Shown: in pieces, positions 22,638 through 34,020 of the stretch | Layout of the letters: each line of letters starts with the position of its first letter | Numbering within the stretch: position 1 is the stretch's first letter | Source of the DNA: Rhodeus uyekii | Taxonomy: Eukaryota; Chordata; Actinopteri; Cypriniformes; Acheilognathidae | Assembly (NCBI GenBank): GCA_037043235.1 | Contig: JAWRVZ010000112.1 | Span: 1,922,001 to 1,986,000 of the forward strand | Length of the DNA stretch: 64,000 nt | Direction of reading: 5' to 3' | Notes under the pieces: model-generated | The model's database searches: none | The model's input: the letters and a program-made list of their open reading frames with translations, nothing else | Told to the model about the DNA's origin: nothing | Made by a program: the position numbers and the translations under genes

Positions 22638-23352
22638 CTAAATTCTACGTGGCACTGATTCAACAAGGTGCTGAAAGCATTCTTTAGAAATGTTGGTCCA
22701 TATTGATAGGATAGCATCTTGCAGTTGATGGAGATTTGTGGGATGCACATCCAGGACACGAAGCTCAAGTTCCACCACATCCCAAAGATGCTCTATTGGG
22801 TTGAGATCTGATGACTGTGAGGGCCATTTTAGTACAGTGAACTCATTGTCATGTTCAAGAAACCAATTTGTAATGATTTGAGCTTTGTGACATGGTGCAT
22901 TATCCTGCTGGAAGTAGCCATCAGAGGATGAGTACATGGTGGTCATAAAGGGATGGACATGGTCAAAAACAATGCTCAGGTAGACCGTGGCATTTAAACG
23001 ATGCCCAATTGGCACTAAGGGGCCTAAAGTGTGTCAAGAAAACATCCCTCACACCTTTACACTACCACCAGCAGCCTGCAGTGGTAATAAGGCATGATGG
23101 ATCCATGTTCTCATTCTGTTTATGCAAAATTCTGACTCTACCATCTGAATGTCTCAACAGAAATCGAGACTCATCAGACGAGGCAACATTTTTCCAGTCT
23201 TCAACTGTCCAATTTTGGTGAGCTCGTGCAAACTGTAGCCTCTTTTTCCTATTTGTAGTGGAGATGAGTGGTACCCGGTGGGGTGTTCTGCTGTTGTAGC
23301 CCATCTGCCTCAAGGTTGTGCATGTTGTGGCTTCACAAATGCTTTGCTGCAT
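22638..23352 (-). pseudogene. Tc1-like transposase, N-terminally lost and frameshifted
   Basis: The frame 23352 to 23062 has the linker and first catalytic block (RLQFARAHQNWTVEDWKNV, then SDESRF with the first Asp). The frame 23015 to 22638 has FQQDNAPCHKA with the second Asp, LKWPSQSSDLNPIEHLWD with the third acidic residue, and the C-terminal end. The two are separated by a frameshift near 23030. The DDE/DDD triad is visible but split, and the N-terminal paired-like HTH is missing. The protein would have cut and pasted its own TIRs; this copy cannot. Confidence 0.88.
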
Positions 23353-23477
23353 ACCTCAGTTATAACGAGGTTATTTCAGTCAAAGTTGCTCTTCTATCAG
23401 CTTGAATCAGTCGGTCCATTCTCCTCTGACCTCTAGCATCAACAAGGCATTTTTGCCCACAGGACTGCCGCATATTG

Positions 23478-24073
23478 GATGCTCCCTTTCTAGGGAACTC
23501 GAGCTGCGTCACAAAGCGCTATGGGGACGCCCTAGCGTAATTGTCACTGAAGCACAAATTGAACAAACTGAGTGAATGCACATGGAGGAAGTGATGAGCC
23601 AGGAGTATAAATGCATGCTAAATGCGGAAACGGCAGCTTTAGTCTTCGAGGAGGCTGCCAGAGCGGGCGCTCCCTGTGGCACGGGTCCTGCCGCTGCTGA
23701 GGCGTTGCGGTGGTCTCGGTCGTGGGGATCGCAGATGGACCTCGTGGAGTGGTTGGACTCTGGGTCTGACCGGGGTCTTCCCCTTCCGGGTACATCCCCC
23801 CTCCTCCGGGGTGACGTGGCTTGCCCGTTGGCTTCGGGGGATTCGGCTCCCCTGGGACACTCTGGCTCTGAGGAGCTGGATGTTGTCAGTGCTGAGGAAG
23901 CTAGCAGTGCAGGAGTTCCGACATCGCCTGCTTATGTGGAGCGTGGTTTTCCGCGCCGCTGCTAGGCACCTGTGGCTCGGCCTTACGTCACTCAAGGAGG
24001 CTGATAAAGTCGCTCTCATTGATGCCCCGTTGGTGCCTCCTGGACTTTTCGGTGGCGGTGTCGAGACAGCTCG
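23478..24073 (+). mobile_element. DIRS copy C: left terminus and gag fragment inside Tc1
   Basis: It starts with CCCTTTCTAGGGAACTCGAG, matching the DIRS-F left end at 58595-58614. A ~150-bp ITR-like segment follows, then gag coding (EEAARAGAPCGTGPAAAEAL, SRSWGSQMDL), matching NEAAQASVPRDSGPAVAEAL in DIRS-F. A deletion then joins to the gag segment ADKVALIDAPLVPPGLFGGG. RT, RNase H, recombinase and the right end are absent. The overlapping minus-strand frame of 170 aa is a shadow. Confidence 0.82.
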
Positions 24074-24245
24074 ATTCTGACATTCAGTTTGGAGTTCAGG
24101 AGATTGTCTTGACCGGGACCACACCCATAAATGCATTGAAGCAACTGCCATGTGATTGGTTGATTAGATAATTGCATTAATGAGAAATTGAACAGGTGTT
24201 CCTAGTAATCCATTAGGTGAGTGTATATATATATATATATATATA

Positions 24246-24619
24246 AGGTGTACCTGTGCCTGAATCTACGAATTGACAGCGTGGGCTATCCAACGGAGAG
24301 TACAGTAAACAGTGATGGTTAAGTGCTTTTGAATTGGTTACAAACCTTAAAGCTCCATGATAAATTGAATCCAATGGTGCCTACAGATAGTGTTAGCTTG
24401 CAATGTGGGAGGGAGAACAAGGAGAACAGGATCAACTTAAACTTCTCGAAATGAAGTTTCGAGATTAGATTAAAACGAAATGTAAACAAGACTTTAAATA
24501 TCAAACAAAAGAAGCACTATTGTGCAAAAAAAATTGGCGAAATGTTACACAGGGAACATCTATATGAAAATATAGTGAAATATAGTTTTCCAGGCAGAAA
24601 GAATTTAATTTGTAGATAG
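24246..24619. other. Unannotated interval beginning after an AT microsatellite
   Basis: A (TA)n tract at 24223-24245 flanks the Tc1 right end. The rest has no recognised feature. Confidence 0.4.
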
Positions 24620-24853
24620 TGTAGGGGAATTTACAGTTAAGTCCCAAGAACCAGATATGTTGAATGGAGACCAGGAGTCAGAAGTGCAGTCAATAGTAGA
24701 AATTTTAGTGAAGTTTAGTTTGCAGTTTCATCAGCAGAAGCCAGCTTCAGGTCTCACAAGGAGTTCGTAGGCCACCCCACTTACAATAACATTGTTACAG
24801 CAATTATACTCTAACAGAGGGTACTAACTACGTCAATAGTGACGTTTAAATGA
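24620..24853 (-). mobile_element. LTR-like fragment, copy 1 of a dispersed pair
   Basis: The plus strand starts TGTAGGGGAA, so the minus strand ends CCCCTACA, LTR-like. A second copy is at 39198-39430, about 93% identical over ~233 bp by eye and in the same orientation. The other terminus was not identified. Confidence 0.6.
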
Positions 24854-24864
24854 CTCTGATTGGC

Positions 24865-24891
24865 TAAGAAAGAAAGAAAGAAAGAAAGAAA
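24865..24891. repeat. (GAAA)n microsatellite
   Basis: Six to seven GAAA units in tandem. Confidence 0.95.
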
Positions 24892-24969
24892 AACAAAACT
24901 AGTAATTTTCCACACAAGAGCAGACAGTCTGAAGCATATCTTCGTTGATCACGTGGTTGACGGGTATTT

Positions 24970-25900
24970 ATATATATAATGTAAATAGAAGAGACAAGAG
25001 ATTTTGATTATCTGCCTTAAATAGAGAAAGAAGAAGAAGATGTGTTGATGGTGGAGAAATGAAATCAGCTGCCACTTTAAAAACATAGTTATCTGGACCA
25101 GCAAAATTCTTACTCTCTAAATAATTTAGTGCCTTGTTTACTTCTACAACTTTTACTGGACTAAAGTCAAATAATGAATCTGTCTTAAAATGTTTTTCAT
25201 TGTTGAGTTGTCGAGTTGACAAAGATCAAATTATTAGATGTACAAAATATTAATTTCAGCAATCTATTAATTAATTCTTGTCCACAATTTTACATGAATC
25301 CTTAATGATACTTGATGGTATTTGTATGTTCGATTTGTTTCCAGTTAAAGTTTTAATATTTTTGATATTTTAAGTTTTATATGTTTTCGTATTATTTAAA
25401 TTATTTGAAATGTCTGAAAGAAAATAATCAACCTTAGCTTTTCTAATCGCAGCAGTCCTCAACCAATCCTCTTTCAGGGGTAAACCACACATTGTGTCTA
25501 CCTTAAACTCTAAATTTAATTTCCATGCACTTTCAACTTCAGGAATAAGATTAATTTTTGCCTAATCAAAATAAAATAAACAATTGAGAAGAGTTTGGTC
25601 TGGAAAATTCTTCATATCACATTTAATAAGAATACATGATTTTGAATTAGGAATTTTTGTATTTCTAAACATAGCAACTACATAATTGTTACTTAAATTA
25701 TTTGCTAAGACAGATGTCATAGAATATTCATGGGTGACATTAGTTATGATTAGATTGATTAATAAGGATTTCTCAGGACATTTTAAATTCGGTCTATTTG
25801 GACTATTTATTATCTGAAAAAGATTCATCGAGTTACAATAAGCTTTTAGATAATAAGATACTGGTTGCAACCAGTCCTTATTTAAATAATTTTTTATTAT
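24970..25900 (-). pseudogene. LINE endonuclease-to-RT fragment, degraded
   Basis: The minus strand gives NSMNLFQIINSPNRPNLKC (25562-25870 frame) and then LLINLIITN, the end of a LINE apurinic-like endonuclease. Frames with KEDWLRTAAIRKAKVDYFLS follow, and 25222-24968 gives VVEVNKALNYLESKNFAGPD, the start of the RT domain. The copy ends before the RT palm. Multiple stops and an AT bias indicate an old copy. The clade is uncertain. Confidence 0.65.
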
Positions 25901-27189
25901 CTAATCCTATTTAATCACAGAAGATCATGTTTCATTAACTGCTGAAGGAGGCCATGCAATTACAGTAATGCTACAGGTTTTAAAAACCACAATATTTAAA
26001 GTTATAAACAAGAATCTTTGCCCCCCCATTTCTTACATTTTTGGGTTGCATTTTTCTAACTGCATTTTATTGTGTACAGTAAATGCATGAGACTCTCAAG
26101 GCATGTTTTTTTTTTTTTGGCAATGTGAAATGACATACTCGATGTCAGCTCACACATTGTTAAAACAATGTTTAAACATTTAAACAAATCTAGATAAGAA
26201 CCCTGTTTGCAATCGTATTAGTGTTATTATTATTAATACTATTATTTCTATATGGATTTCACACCCTGACCTTCCAGCAAGGAAGTTTTCCTCTCAACAC
26301 TCTTTAGTCATTCTCATTTAGTCATTATAGGATGATCTTCACAGAATAATAAAAGCTGACAGTCAGAGCTTGACCTCAGAGTCAAAGCTTCAATTCATAT
26401 TCATATTCTTATAGTGAAACTGTCCAGATACCTCTGCAGGGTACTTCATTTAAATTGCTTTGTTATATAGTTTAAATTTCACATTTAAACTGAATTGATC
26501 TTCAGAAATGTTCAAGGGAATAGAAGCAAAGTCGTCTTTCCTTTTCCTTTTTGTTTATTTACTCACGAGGGTCTAACAAGGTTGCTGAGGTCTGACTCAC
26601 GCATTTAATTTGGCTTTTAATTTTCTTCACTCAATTCATCTTTTGTCTGCTAAAAGCTTTGTTTACTGCCAACGTTTGTCTGCCTGAATCACAGGGGATT
26701 CAGCAGTGGTTAGTATTCACCTCCAGAAAGCAGGTTATGTGACATACACAAGTAAGCAGGTAACCTCAATCTTTGGTCCAAAAAACAGAGGTAACTTTCA
26801 GGATATGTAAATAGTCATATTAACGCATTCTCTGAATCATAACCCACTCTGGATCAGTTTCTGTTTGAAGGTTAGTTTACTTCCGAGGTGTCAGTGTATG
26901 CGTGCCCTATTGATAGGCTCCAGTGGGTGTTACAAATTGTGCACAATATGATATACATAGTTATATAAAACACTAAAACAATGTTATGTTTATTTTATTC
27001 TATTGTATTTATACTGACTAAGACTATAGTACCAAATCAATTCAACTTCAGGAACTTCTCTCCACTTAGGAAGAATAAGTGATTGTGAATCACTTTCACC
27101 TGCTTTGGTGAAAATGAAAGTGACAACAGGTGCACTGGAGAGGCATCCACAAGACAACCCCCAAAAATTGAATTATTTGTATTTAGTTT
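25901..27189. other. AT-rich stretch, nothing recognised
   Basis: No coding motifs or terminal repeats. Short A/T runs only. Confidence 0.45.
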
Positions 27190-28110
27190 TAGTTTTTATC
27201 ACCCTCTGTAGCATGAGGGAGTATCTGCAACCCAAACAGGTTGCACAGATAGTCCTGCTCCTCTTGGATGGCACATAAAAATGTGTCATCACAAGGATGT
27301 TTGGTGTGTCTCCCAGAACAGTTTCAAAAGTATGGAGGAGATATCAGGAGACAGGCCAGTACACAAGGAAATCTGGACAGGGGCATACAAGGGGAACAAC
27401 TAAGCAGCATGTCCCTATTATCTGCTCCACTGCCAGAGCCATACAAAATGACCTCCAGTAGGCTACTGTGCATGTTTCTGACCAAATTGTCAGAAACAAA
27501 CTTCATGAGGGTGGCATGAGGGCCCAACGTCTTTTAGGTGGACCTGTGGTCACAGCTCAGTACCGTGCAGCTGAGCACATGTGACAGATGTGACAGAGTC
27601 TGGAGATGCCGTGCAGGACATTGACATGATGCAACGTCATCCAGTAGGACCAGTTTGGCTGTGGGTCGGTAATGGTCTGGTGAAGAATATCCTTGTAGGG
27701 TCACACAGACCCCCATGTACTGGCGTACTTACATCTGTTATGCTCCTGAATGAAATCCTCAGAGCCATTGTCAGACCTTTTGCTGCTACACTGGGCCCTG
27801 GATTCCTCCTGGTGCATGGTAATGCTTGGCCTCATGTAGCAACACAGACTGTCCAGGAGCTCAGTGATGCCCTGATCCATGTCTGGAAGGAGATTGCCCA
27901 GACATTGTTGTGAGTCATACAGGCACGTCGGGGTCATACACACTTCTGATTTACATTTATGAGTTGCTGTGATGAACTTTATGCAAGTTGGATCAGCCTG
28001 CAACTTTAAATGTTTTATATTGACTTTTGATATGGTTTTGAATGCAGCCCTCAGTGTCTTGATGATTTTGGTTTCCATTGACTGTTGTCTTTGAAATACC
28101 ATTATTAAAT
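27190..28110 (+). pseudogene. Tc1-like transposon remnant with deletions
   Basis: The plus strand contains conserved text of a fish Tc1 family. Early HTH-coding sequence is near 27250-27400. The central segment with ERVWRCRAGH-like frames is near 27590-27650, and the region encoding GFLLVHGNAWPHVA is at 27805-27845, where the canonical catalytic Asp-Asn block reads GNAWP. Internal deletions remove the first acidic segment and the segment between GNAWPHVA and the C-terminal VQELSDALIHVWKEI. Only the 110-aa frame at 27581-27913 is open. Both ends are eroded, so the limits are approximate. Confidence 0.7.
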
Positions 28111-31100
28111 CTGTAGTCTGTAAAACTGGATACTTTTATCTGAGCTTAAGTACTACTTGAAGTGGTATGTATGGAGCATTCTTAAAATATACTATGCAAG
28201 CTTTTATTTCATGAAAACAGAATGATGTTGTTGTTTCACAAATGTAAAAAGTATAAATAAACACAACAATGTTGAGCTTTATCTAGATCGCTGTGCATTA
28301 GCACTGTTGTTCCTCTCTCTGGTAAAGTGAGTATATGTGGAATTATGAGAGAGACCCGAACACCCACTCAGAGAAAATGACAGAGTGTGATGCTTTTAAA
28401 GCAACAAATATGGGTACATGTATGCACTCAATGTTCAAATGGGACATGCCTTTGATTTCAGCTTCTGACTGAAGCAATTAGTTGCGAAAGGCCACATTTT
28501 TGGGCTATTTTACAGTTTGATTTTATGACCTTGTTTTTGTTTTTTTATTTGAATTGTTATAACTTTGTGCATCAGAGGATGAATGTCTTGATTTAATTTT
28601 TGTACACTATCAGATTGATTTCAACCTTAATGTCCCCATGAAATCAAAACAGATTTTTTTTTTGGGGTGAATATGTTAGTCTAAAGTCCCGTACTATACA
28701 CTGGCTCAGGTTATGGTCCGATTGGGCTTGGACACGGTACACATGCAGTGTGATTGCTAACCACACTGGAGCATGGAACAGATACTATTCTTGAGTGGAC
28801 TACTTTTCATTTAATATTTGTATAATGCATTTTATATTCATTACGGGTCTAGATTTCACCTTATTGATGAACATATAAGTTGTAGTTTGAGAGTAAAGCT
28901 GCTAATTCCTCCATCAAAGTCAGCTGGCTCTGCACTAATCTTCTGATACATTCAGCACAATCAAATGAAAATCTCTGTGTAGCTTAAATGATAAATCTAT
29001 TAGGTCTATTAGTGAGAACACTTTTCAACCATTTTTTCTCAAAACAAATAGTTATATCACAAATGACACAAGTGAACAAGTGCAATGTTGAACCAAGGCA
29101 CAGTACAAGAAAACTGTATCTATAACCCCGAAACAATGACAAAATTCACATTTCTCTCACTTCTGCCAGTATGGATAATGATTTTCATGGCTTCACTCTG
29201 CACTTCAGCTTCTCACCAGATTTTCTGTCCAATCAAATGCTGTATAGAATCGGAAGCGTCCCGCCCCTTGCACTATTAATCGAAACTGACGCTGCAAATG
29301 AAATCATCATTTGTTGACACAATTATTATTTTCTAAATGGTGAATGGCACTGGTATTATGGGATGATTCAGACAGTGTAAATATGCTTTCCATTGGATGG
29401 TCGTAGACCAAAAGAAATGTAACCAGATCCATTTGGATTCTACACAGCATTGTATTTTAAAGTGATATGGAGGAGATTACGGTTAGAAAAACTCAGCATT
29501 AGAAACAGCACTAACAAGTGGAAGAGATAACAGCAGTGCCATGCACCACCATAAGTTTCAAAACGACACATTTATACTTTTCAAACATCCTGAACTTGTT
29601 TAGTGCTTTAGCAACATTTTCATATTAAAGCTAAAAGGGAAATCTATTAAAATGTGTCTGTCAGAAGTTGTCAAACGCAGCTTTTTTCGAGCTCAACGCT
29701 TCTGGACAAAATGTGATATAAACAAAACACTATTTTAGGAAAGGGGAGGATCTGCTGCCATGTCTTCCTGATTCAATGGAATTTACGTCACTACATTAAA
29801 AAACACTGTGTGTTTCCAGGCAATTCAGTAGGTCTTTAAACTATGAAAAGAAAAATACATTTATTTATGAACTATTGTGTGACAGTAAATTCTAAAACAT
29901 TTTTAAAGATGAGTCATTTGTCTGGAAAAATTGTCTATATATGAAGAAAGCAAAGGACAAACAAGATGCATAAATTCATACAGTGCCAAGCAGGTTTTAC
30001 ACAACATGAGCAGCAGTAATTTACCGAGACCAAACCTAAGAGCACAGCGCCCTGCCTCTTTAGAGCTGGCATTTAGAAGAGACAGTTTTATTTCTACGTC
30101 AACTTTGTCCATTAAGATGGATGTACTTTCTAGATTGCAGCAGTACTTCACACCTTTATGTATAGTCTAGTTTCATTTGGAAATATTTATTTTACATACA
30201 TTGCAAAGATTGATGAAGGAACAACATGACTCATGCATTTTTAAAATTAAATGGATTTTGTGCTGAAATGGAAAAATTATTTTCTTTCTTCATTCTTATA
30301 CAGTAGTTCATTTACAGCCTCCTTGTTTGCTGTGTTCACTTGTCTGCAGGTCTTTATGAAAGGCTGTGATGACTCAGAATTTTTTTCTGAGTATTTTAAG
30401 AAAGGCTTGTTAGTGGGACAAGACGGGTCTTAAATCATACCTACAATGTTGCTTACGAAAGACAAAAACCTACTCCGTTTCTATTTTTGTGCTTTCCAAA
30501 TGGCGTTTTAACCCCTACACTGGGACTCGAGGAGAGAGAGGCCATACAGGTTTGCTGTTGGCTGCTAAAATCAGTGTTGCGATGGCAACACAAATGAACG
30601 CTTCTATTCTCATGGCCTTTTCTCTTCTCAAATTGATACCTTTGTTTTTGCCCTGCCAATCTGGTGGATTGTGCTTCCTGAGGATTTTGTTGTCTATATA
30701 CAAGTATCTTTGATTTGGACCCTGCTTTGACCTCACTTTCTAATTGAACACTATAAAACAAGCTTTCCTGTTTAAAACTTAAAGTGAAATTGTAATGGGC
30801 AGTTGACATTTAAGCATGAATATACAAAAGATTTACAGAATGTGAAAATCACAGGCTGAAGGTACGGTGAAGGTGAAGGTGAAGGTACGGTGTTTGTGTA
30901 AAACGTTTCATCTTCATCTTCAGCTTTTCTAGACAAGACCTTAAAACTAGGTATATTGATTTCAAAACCGATATAGGATAATACAGTACAGTTTGTATTC
31001 ATGTACAGTAGTTCAATGCAGGGTTATCAAACAATATAAATTGTAATAACAATATGATTTTGTGATTTCTAAACCAAAGGCACAGTCTATGTGGTTTGGA

Positions 31101-31558
31101 AATATTTTTGATGCAGGAGAGATGATGTATCACAAACCCAGGTAATTTTCAAGAGTATATAGAGGCCATTCACATACAACATGTTTTTGTAGTTAACGCA
31201 AGGCACAAGTCAGTGGAATGGAAAAAAAAACACATTCTGTGTGTTTGGCCCTTAACGCATCAAATCTGTTTTTCTTTTTTTCCTGAGGCTGTGCCATAAA
31301 GAGCTCTACAAGCAATGCATGCAGAAAAAACCCAAGGCATAAACAAAAGTCCTAAACATATTTCAAAGCATTTACCAACTGCACACCATTCGAAACGCTC
31401 AATATACCAAATGCAGTCACGTATCATTTATGCAAAGATATGGTGTTTGCAAATATTGTAAATGAAACCAAAAACTGAATAAGAAAACGTTAAAAATTAT
31501 CAAAATCGCAATATTGATCAAAACGTTTTTTGTTCACAACAGGCTTGTGTATGATGTG
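28111..31558. other. Long unannotated stretch
   Basis: AT-rich with scattered patches that resemble fish dispersed repeats (around 28630-28760 and 29650-29820), which I cannot assign. A short GAAGGT tandem lies at about 30860-30892. No ORF here has recognisable motifs. Confidence 0.4.
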
Positions 31559-31563
31559 GTAAG

Positions 31564-32525
31564 TGTCACAGTCCTGTCGCGTCTCTCACATCCGGGTTCC
31601 TCTGTGTCTTCCAGATCCTTCCCCCTCCTGTCTTGTTAGTAATTACCCTGTTAATCATCACAGCTGTGTCCCATTTCCTTGTGTATTTATTCCTCTCGTG
31701 TCCCCCTTGTCATTGTTGGTTATTGGATGTCAGTGTTACATGGCGTGTCATGAGTGTGGATGCTTTGCCTAGTTTTCAGAGTTTGCACCATCGCATGCCA
31801 TTTATGTTTATATTTAAAGTATCTTTTGTTTGGAGTTAAAGGGCCAGTCACACAGCCGATCACGCACAAATCACTCACAAATCACGCACAGATTGGGTTT
31901 GTGCGTGCTTGTGCGTCGAGAAATTGACAAAAGTATTCCACGGACATTCGACGCACGCCCAACGCATGAATCACTGACGGAGCGCGTCCAAACACGCACG
32001 CTTCGCGAACGTTCCACAAACAAGCACTTTCAGAATCCACATTGTCAGTGGAATGAACGTGATACTTGCGCGGTTCATGCGTGATAAGAAGGTGGGGCGT
32101 CAGTGGACGGATGTGGACGTGCGCGGTTTCGAACCAGTTCTGACGCATAAGCACTGAAGGCCGACGCGTGTCCCGCACATAGTCACGCATACTCAACGCA
32201 TAAACTACGCACGCCGACTCATGAATAATGCACACCGGCGCACAGTTGGGCATCAGAACATTTTTGAACCGTTCAATACTCAAAATCACGCACAAACCGC
32301 CTTCAACGCACATCCACTTACAATCACTGATGGTCCACGTTCTTTCCACCGACGAAATACGCATACGATGCACGCTCCGCGCAGAAACGAAAATCTATGC
32401 ATAATTCGTGCGTGATTCATGCGTTTACAATGTGTGACTGGCCCTTTAGAATAAAGAGTTTGTTCTGTACTCCTGGCTCTCCTCCCGTGTCTCCGCATCA
32501 CACCAGCACTAACAGCAGCGTAACA
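31564..32525 (+). mobile_element. Solo LTR interrupted by a MITE
   Basis: It begins TGTCACAGTCC and ends GCGTAACA. The flanks GTAAG (31559-31563) and GAAAG (32526-32530) match at 4 of 5 bases, a plausible decayed target duplication. Removing the 608-bp MITE leaves ~350 bp, the same size class as the other short LTRs. AATAAA lies just after the MITE (32450). Confidence 0.7.
31839..32446. mobile_element. 608-bp non-autonomous DNA transposon (MITE) inside the LTR
   Basis: Perfect 16-bp terminal inverted repeats: AAGGGCCAGTCACACA at the left and its complement at 32431-32446. The flanking dinucleotide is TA on both sides. The left flank could also be read as TTAA with a mutated TTAG at the right, so TA- and TTAA-targeting superfamilies both fit. 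The interior is rich in ACGCAC/GTGCGT and ACGCATGA words on both strands and has no transposase ORF; the 163-aa minus frame lacks any transposase motif. Confidence 0.85.
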
Positions 32526-32678
32526 GAAAGCAAATTCAGAGCCTTTTCATTTACAGTCCACTTATCTTAACTCACAGTTAACTCGCCAACCCTATTATGT
32601 CGATGTTTTTGAAGTGGAACTGTCAAACTCCTTATTTGTCTGAGCATTTTCTTTTCGGTAATGTTGATTATTTTATAT

Positions 32679-33026
32679 CGAATGCTGGTGTTCAAGAATG
32701 ATTACGAAATTACACAACGTAGATTACACTGACATCGACAAAGCCGTCTTTACTGATAGAAGCTTAGAAGCATTTGTTATCAAGCAGACGGTTAAAGGCA
32801 AAAAAAGCAACAAAGAATTTTAGACTTTAAAGAAACCATTGTAACCGCGTGTGGAATACTATTCAGAACTGTGTCAGAGCGAAATGACTGTTATAAGCGA
32901 ATGTGTTAATGTGTTTATGTGACTGTTTACACTGTGAGCGATAATTGTGTTTGCAATGTTGGAGAATATAATTAAAGGTTTGTATCGAGAATCAAAGTTT
33001 TTTTTTTATTGTATACTGGTAAATCT
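32679..33026 (+). repeat. Unclassified dispersed repeat, copy 1 (pair with 51474-51809)
   Basis: About 345 bp similar at roughly 88-90% by eye to 51474-51809, starting at CGAATGCTGGTG and ending at GTATACTGGTAAATCT in both. A conserved frame reads DIDK..., TDRSLEAFV... in both copies, but substitutions between copies are mostly non-synonymous and this copy has a +2 frameshift. It behaves as a non-coding repeat. Confidence 0.75.
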
Positions 33027-33710
33027 CTGCTGTTAGTTGGAGCACATATGCCTTTTGTTATTAGCAAACATATACAGTGTGTGTACATTTTTATAGCATG
33101 CCGATCGCTTCATCAAACAAATCGCCATATTGGCTTTTGGTTATCTCAATCCTTGGTTATCTCAATGCTTTTTTGCAAACCCCGAGGCCGTCGACATAAC
33201 CGTATTCCACTGCATATACAAGTGTTATTAGCCCGTGTAAACAATGAATTATACATTTTAAGCCTAATGACCTGAAACAAGAACCGCTCATAGGGTATTA
33301 AATATATAATCTTATCTCTCTCTCTAATTTATGCACTGGTAAGAGATCACCATCCTCACAATTGACTCTCATTTCTTTCAACAGTGTGTTCTCATGAATG
33401 TTAAGTCATGGTTAGACTCTATCGACATCAAGAGCAGAGTGACAATGTGGAGTCCACTGCTCATTCCTCTGGTAACATGTCAGTGCTGATCTGTAAGTGT
33501 TTTCAGCTGAAGAAAACAATTGAGTAGATTATTGATTTATTACAGATGCTTGAGGCACAGGTGGCCTGTAATTGAGAGACTGGAGTGGTGGCCGCTGGCT
33601 CTCTGGTGTCAACACCAGACCGAACAAAAGAACATGAGTGTACGCACATTTTATTTCACCAGTTCACACTGAAATATATTCAGATGTAGTACAGAATATT
33701 TGTATTACAT
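33027..33710. other. Unannotated interval
   Basis: No feature recognised between the dispersed repeat and the SINE. Confidence 0.4.
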
Positions 33711-33860
33711 TTACATGTATGCATTTGGCAGACGCTGTTATCCAAAGCGACTTACATTGCATACAAGGAATACATTGAATCAGTTCTTGCTTTCCCTGGG
33801 ATCAAACCCACGACCTTGGTATTGTAAACACCAACCTTCTACTGGGTGAGCTACAGGAAA
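33711..33860 (-). mobile_element. tRNA-derived SINE
   Basis: On the minus strand the 5' part carries an A-box-like TAGCTCACCCAGTAGAAGG and a B-box-like GGTCGTGGGTTTGATCCC, spaced as in a tRNA. The conserved fish SINE body with AAGTCGCTTTGGATAACAGC follows. These boxes would serve as an internal RNA polymerase III promoter. Mobilisation would depend on a LINE. Confidence 0.8.
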
Positions 33861-33869
33861 GTTATTGAG

Positions 33870-34020
33870 CATACTGTCTGAAGAGAAGGGCTCCGATCTC
33901 AAAATTTGGCCTGAACCCAGAGTACTTCTTCAATATGCCTAGCTGGGATAGGAATAATCCAGAGTGAGATGTTAGGGTGGAGGATGGTGTGTTCAATACA
34001 TCGATACAATGATGTATCAT
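33870..34020 (+). repeat. Unclassified dispersed repeat, copy 3
   Basis: Contains GCCTGAACCCAGAGTACT and downstream text matching the reverse complement of 20165-20318. The right end merges into a CGATACAATGATG patch. Confidence 0.5.

Larger units (their letters stand above)
22565..24223 (-). mobile_element. Tc1-like DNA transposon interrupted by DIRS sequence
   Basis: The left end (CTAAAGTATTATTAGGAACA) and the right end (TGTTCCTAGTAATCCATTAG) are inverted copies of each other, about 30 bp, and lie in TA-rich flanks as expected for TA-target insertion. The minus strand encodes Tc1 transposase pieces. Between 23478 and 24073 the Tc1 sequence, including the DNA-binding N-terminal coding region, is replaced by a DIRS left end and gag fragment. 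Tc1 text resumes at ATTCTGACATTCAG, 24074. Confidence 0.88.

Noticed and set aside
23639..24151. 170-aa minus ORF
   Set aside because: Antisense to the DIRS-C gag fragment and extends across the junction into Tc1 non-coding sequence.
30251..30433. 60-aa ORF with an upstream acceptor-like TCTGCAG (30343-30349), considered as a terminal exon
   Set aside because: Peptide not recognised, no partner exon and no other coding signal.
31882..32373. 163-aa minus ORF as a MITE-encoded protein
   Set aside because: Arises from the repeated ACGCAC/GTGCGT composition; no transposase motif.
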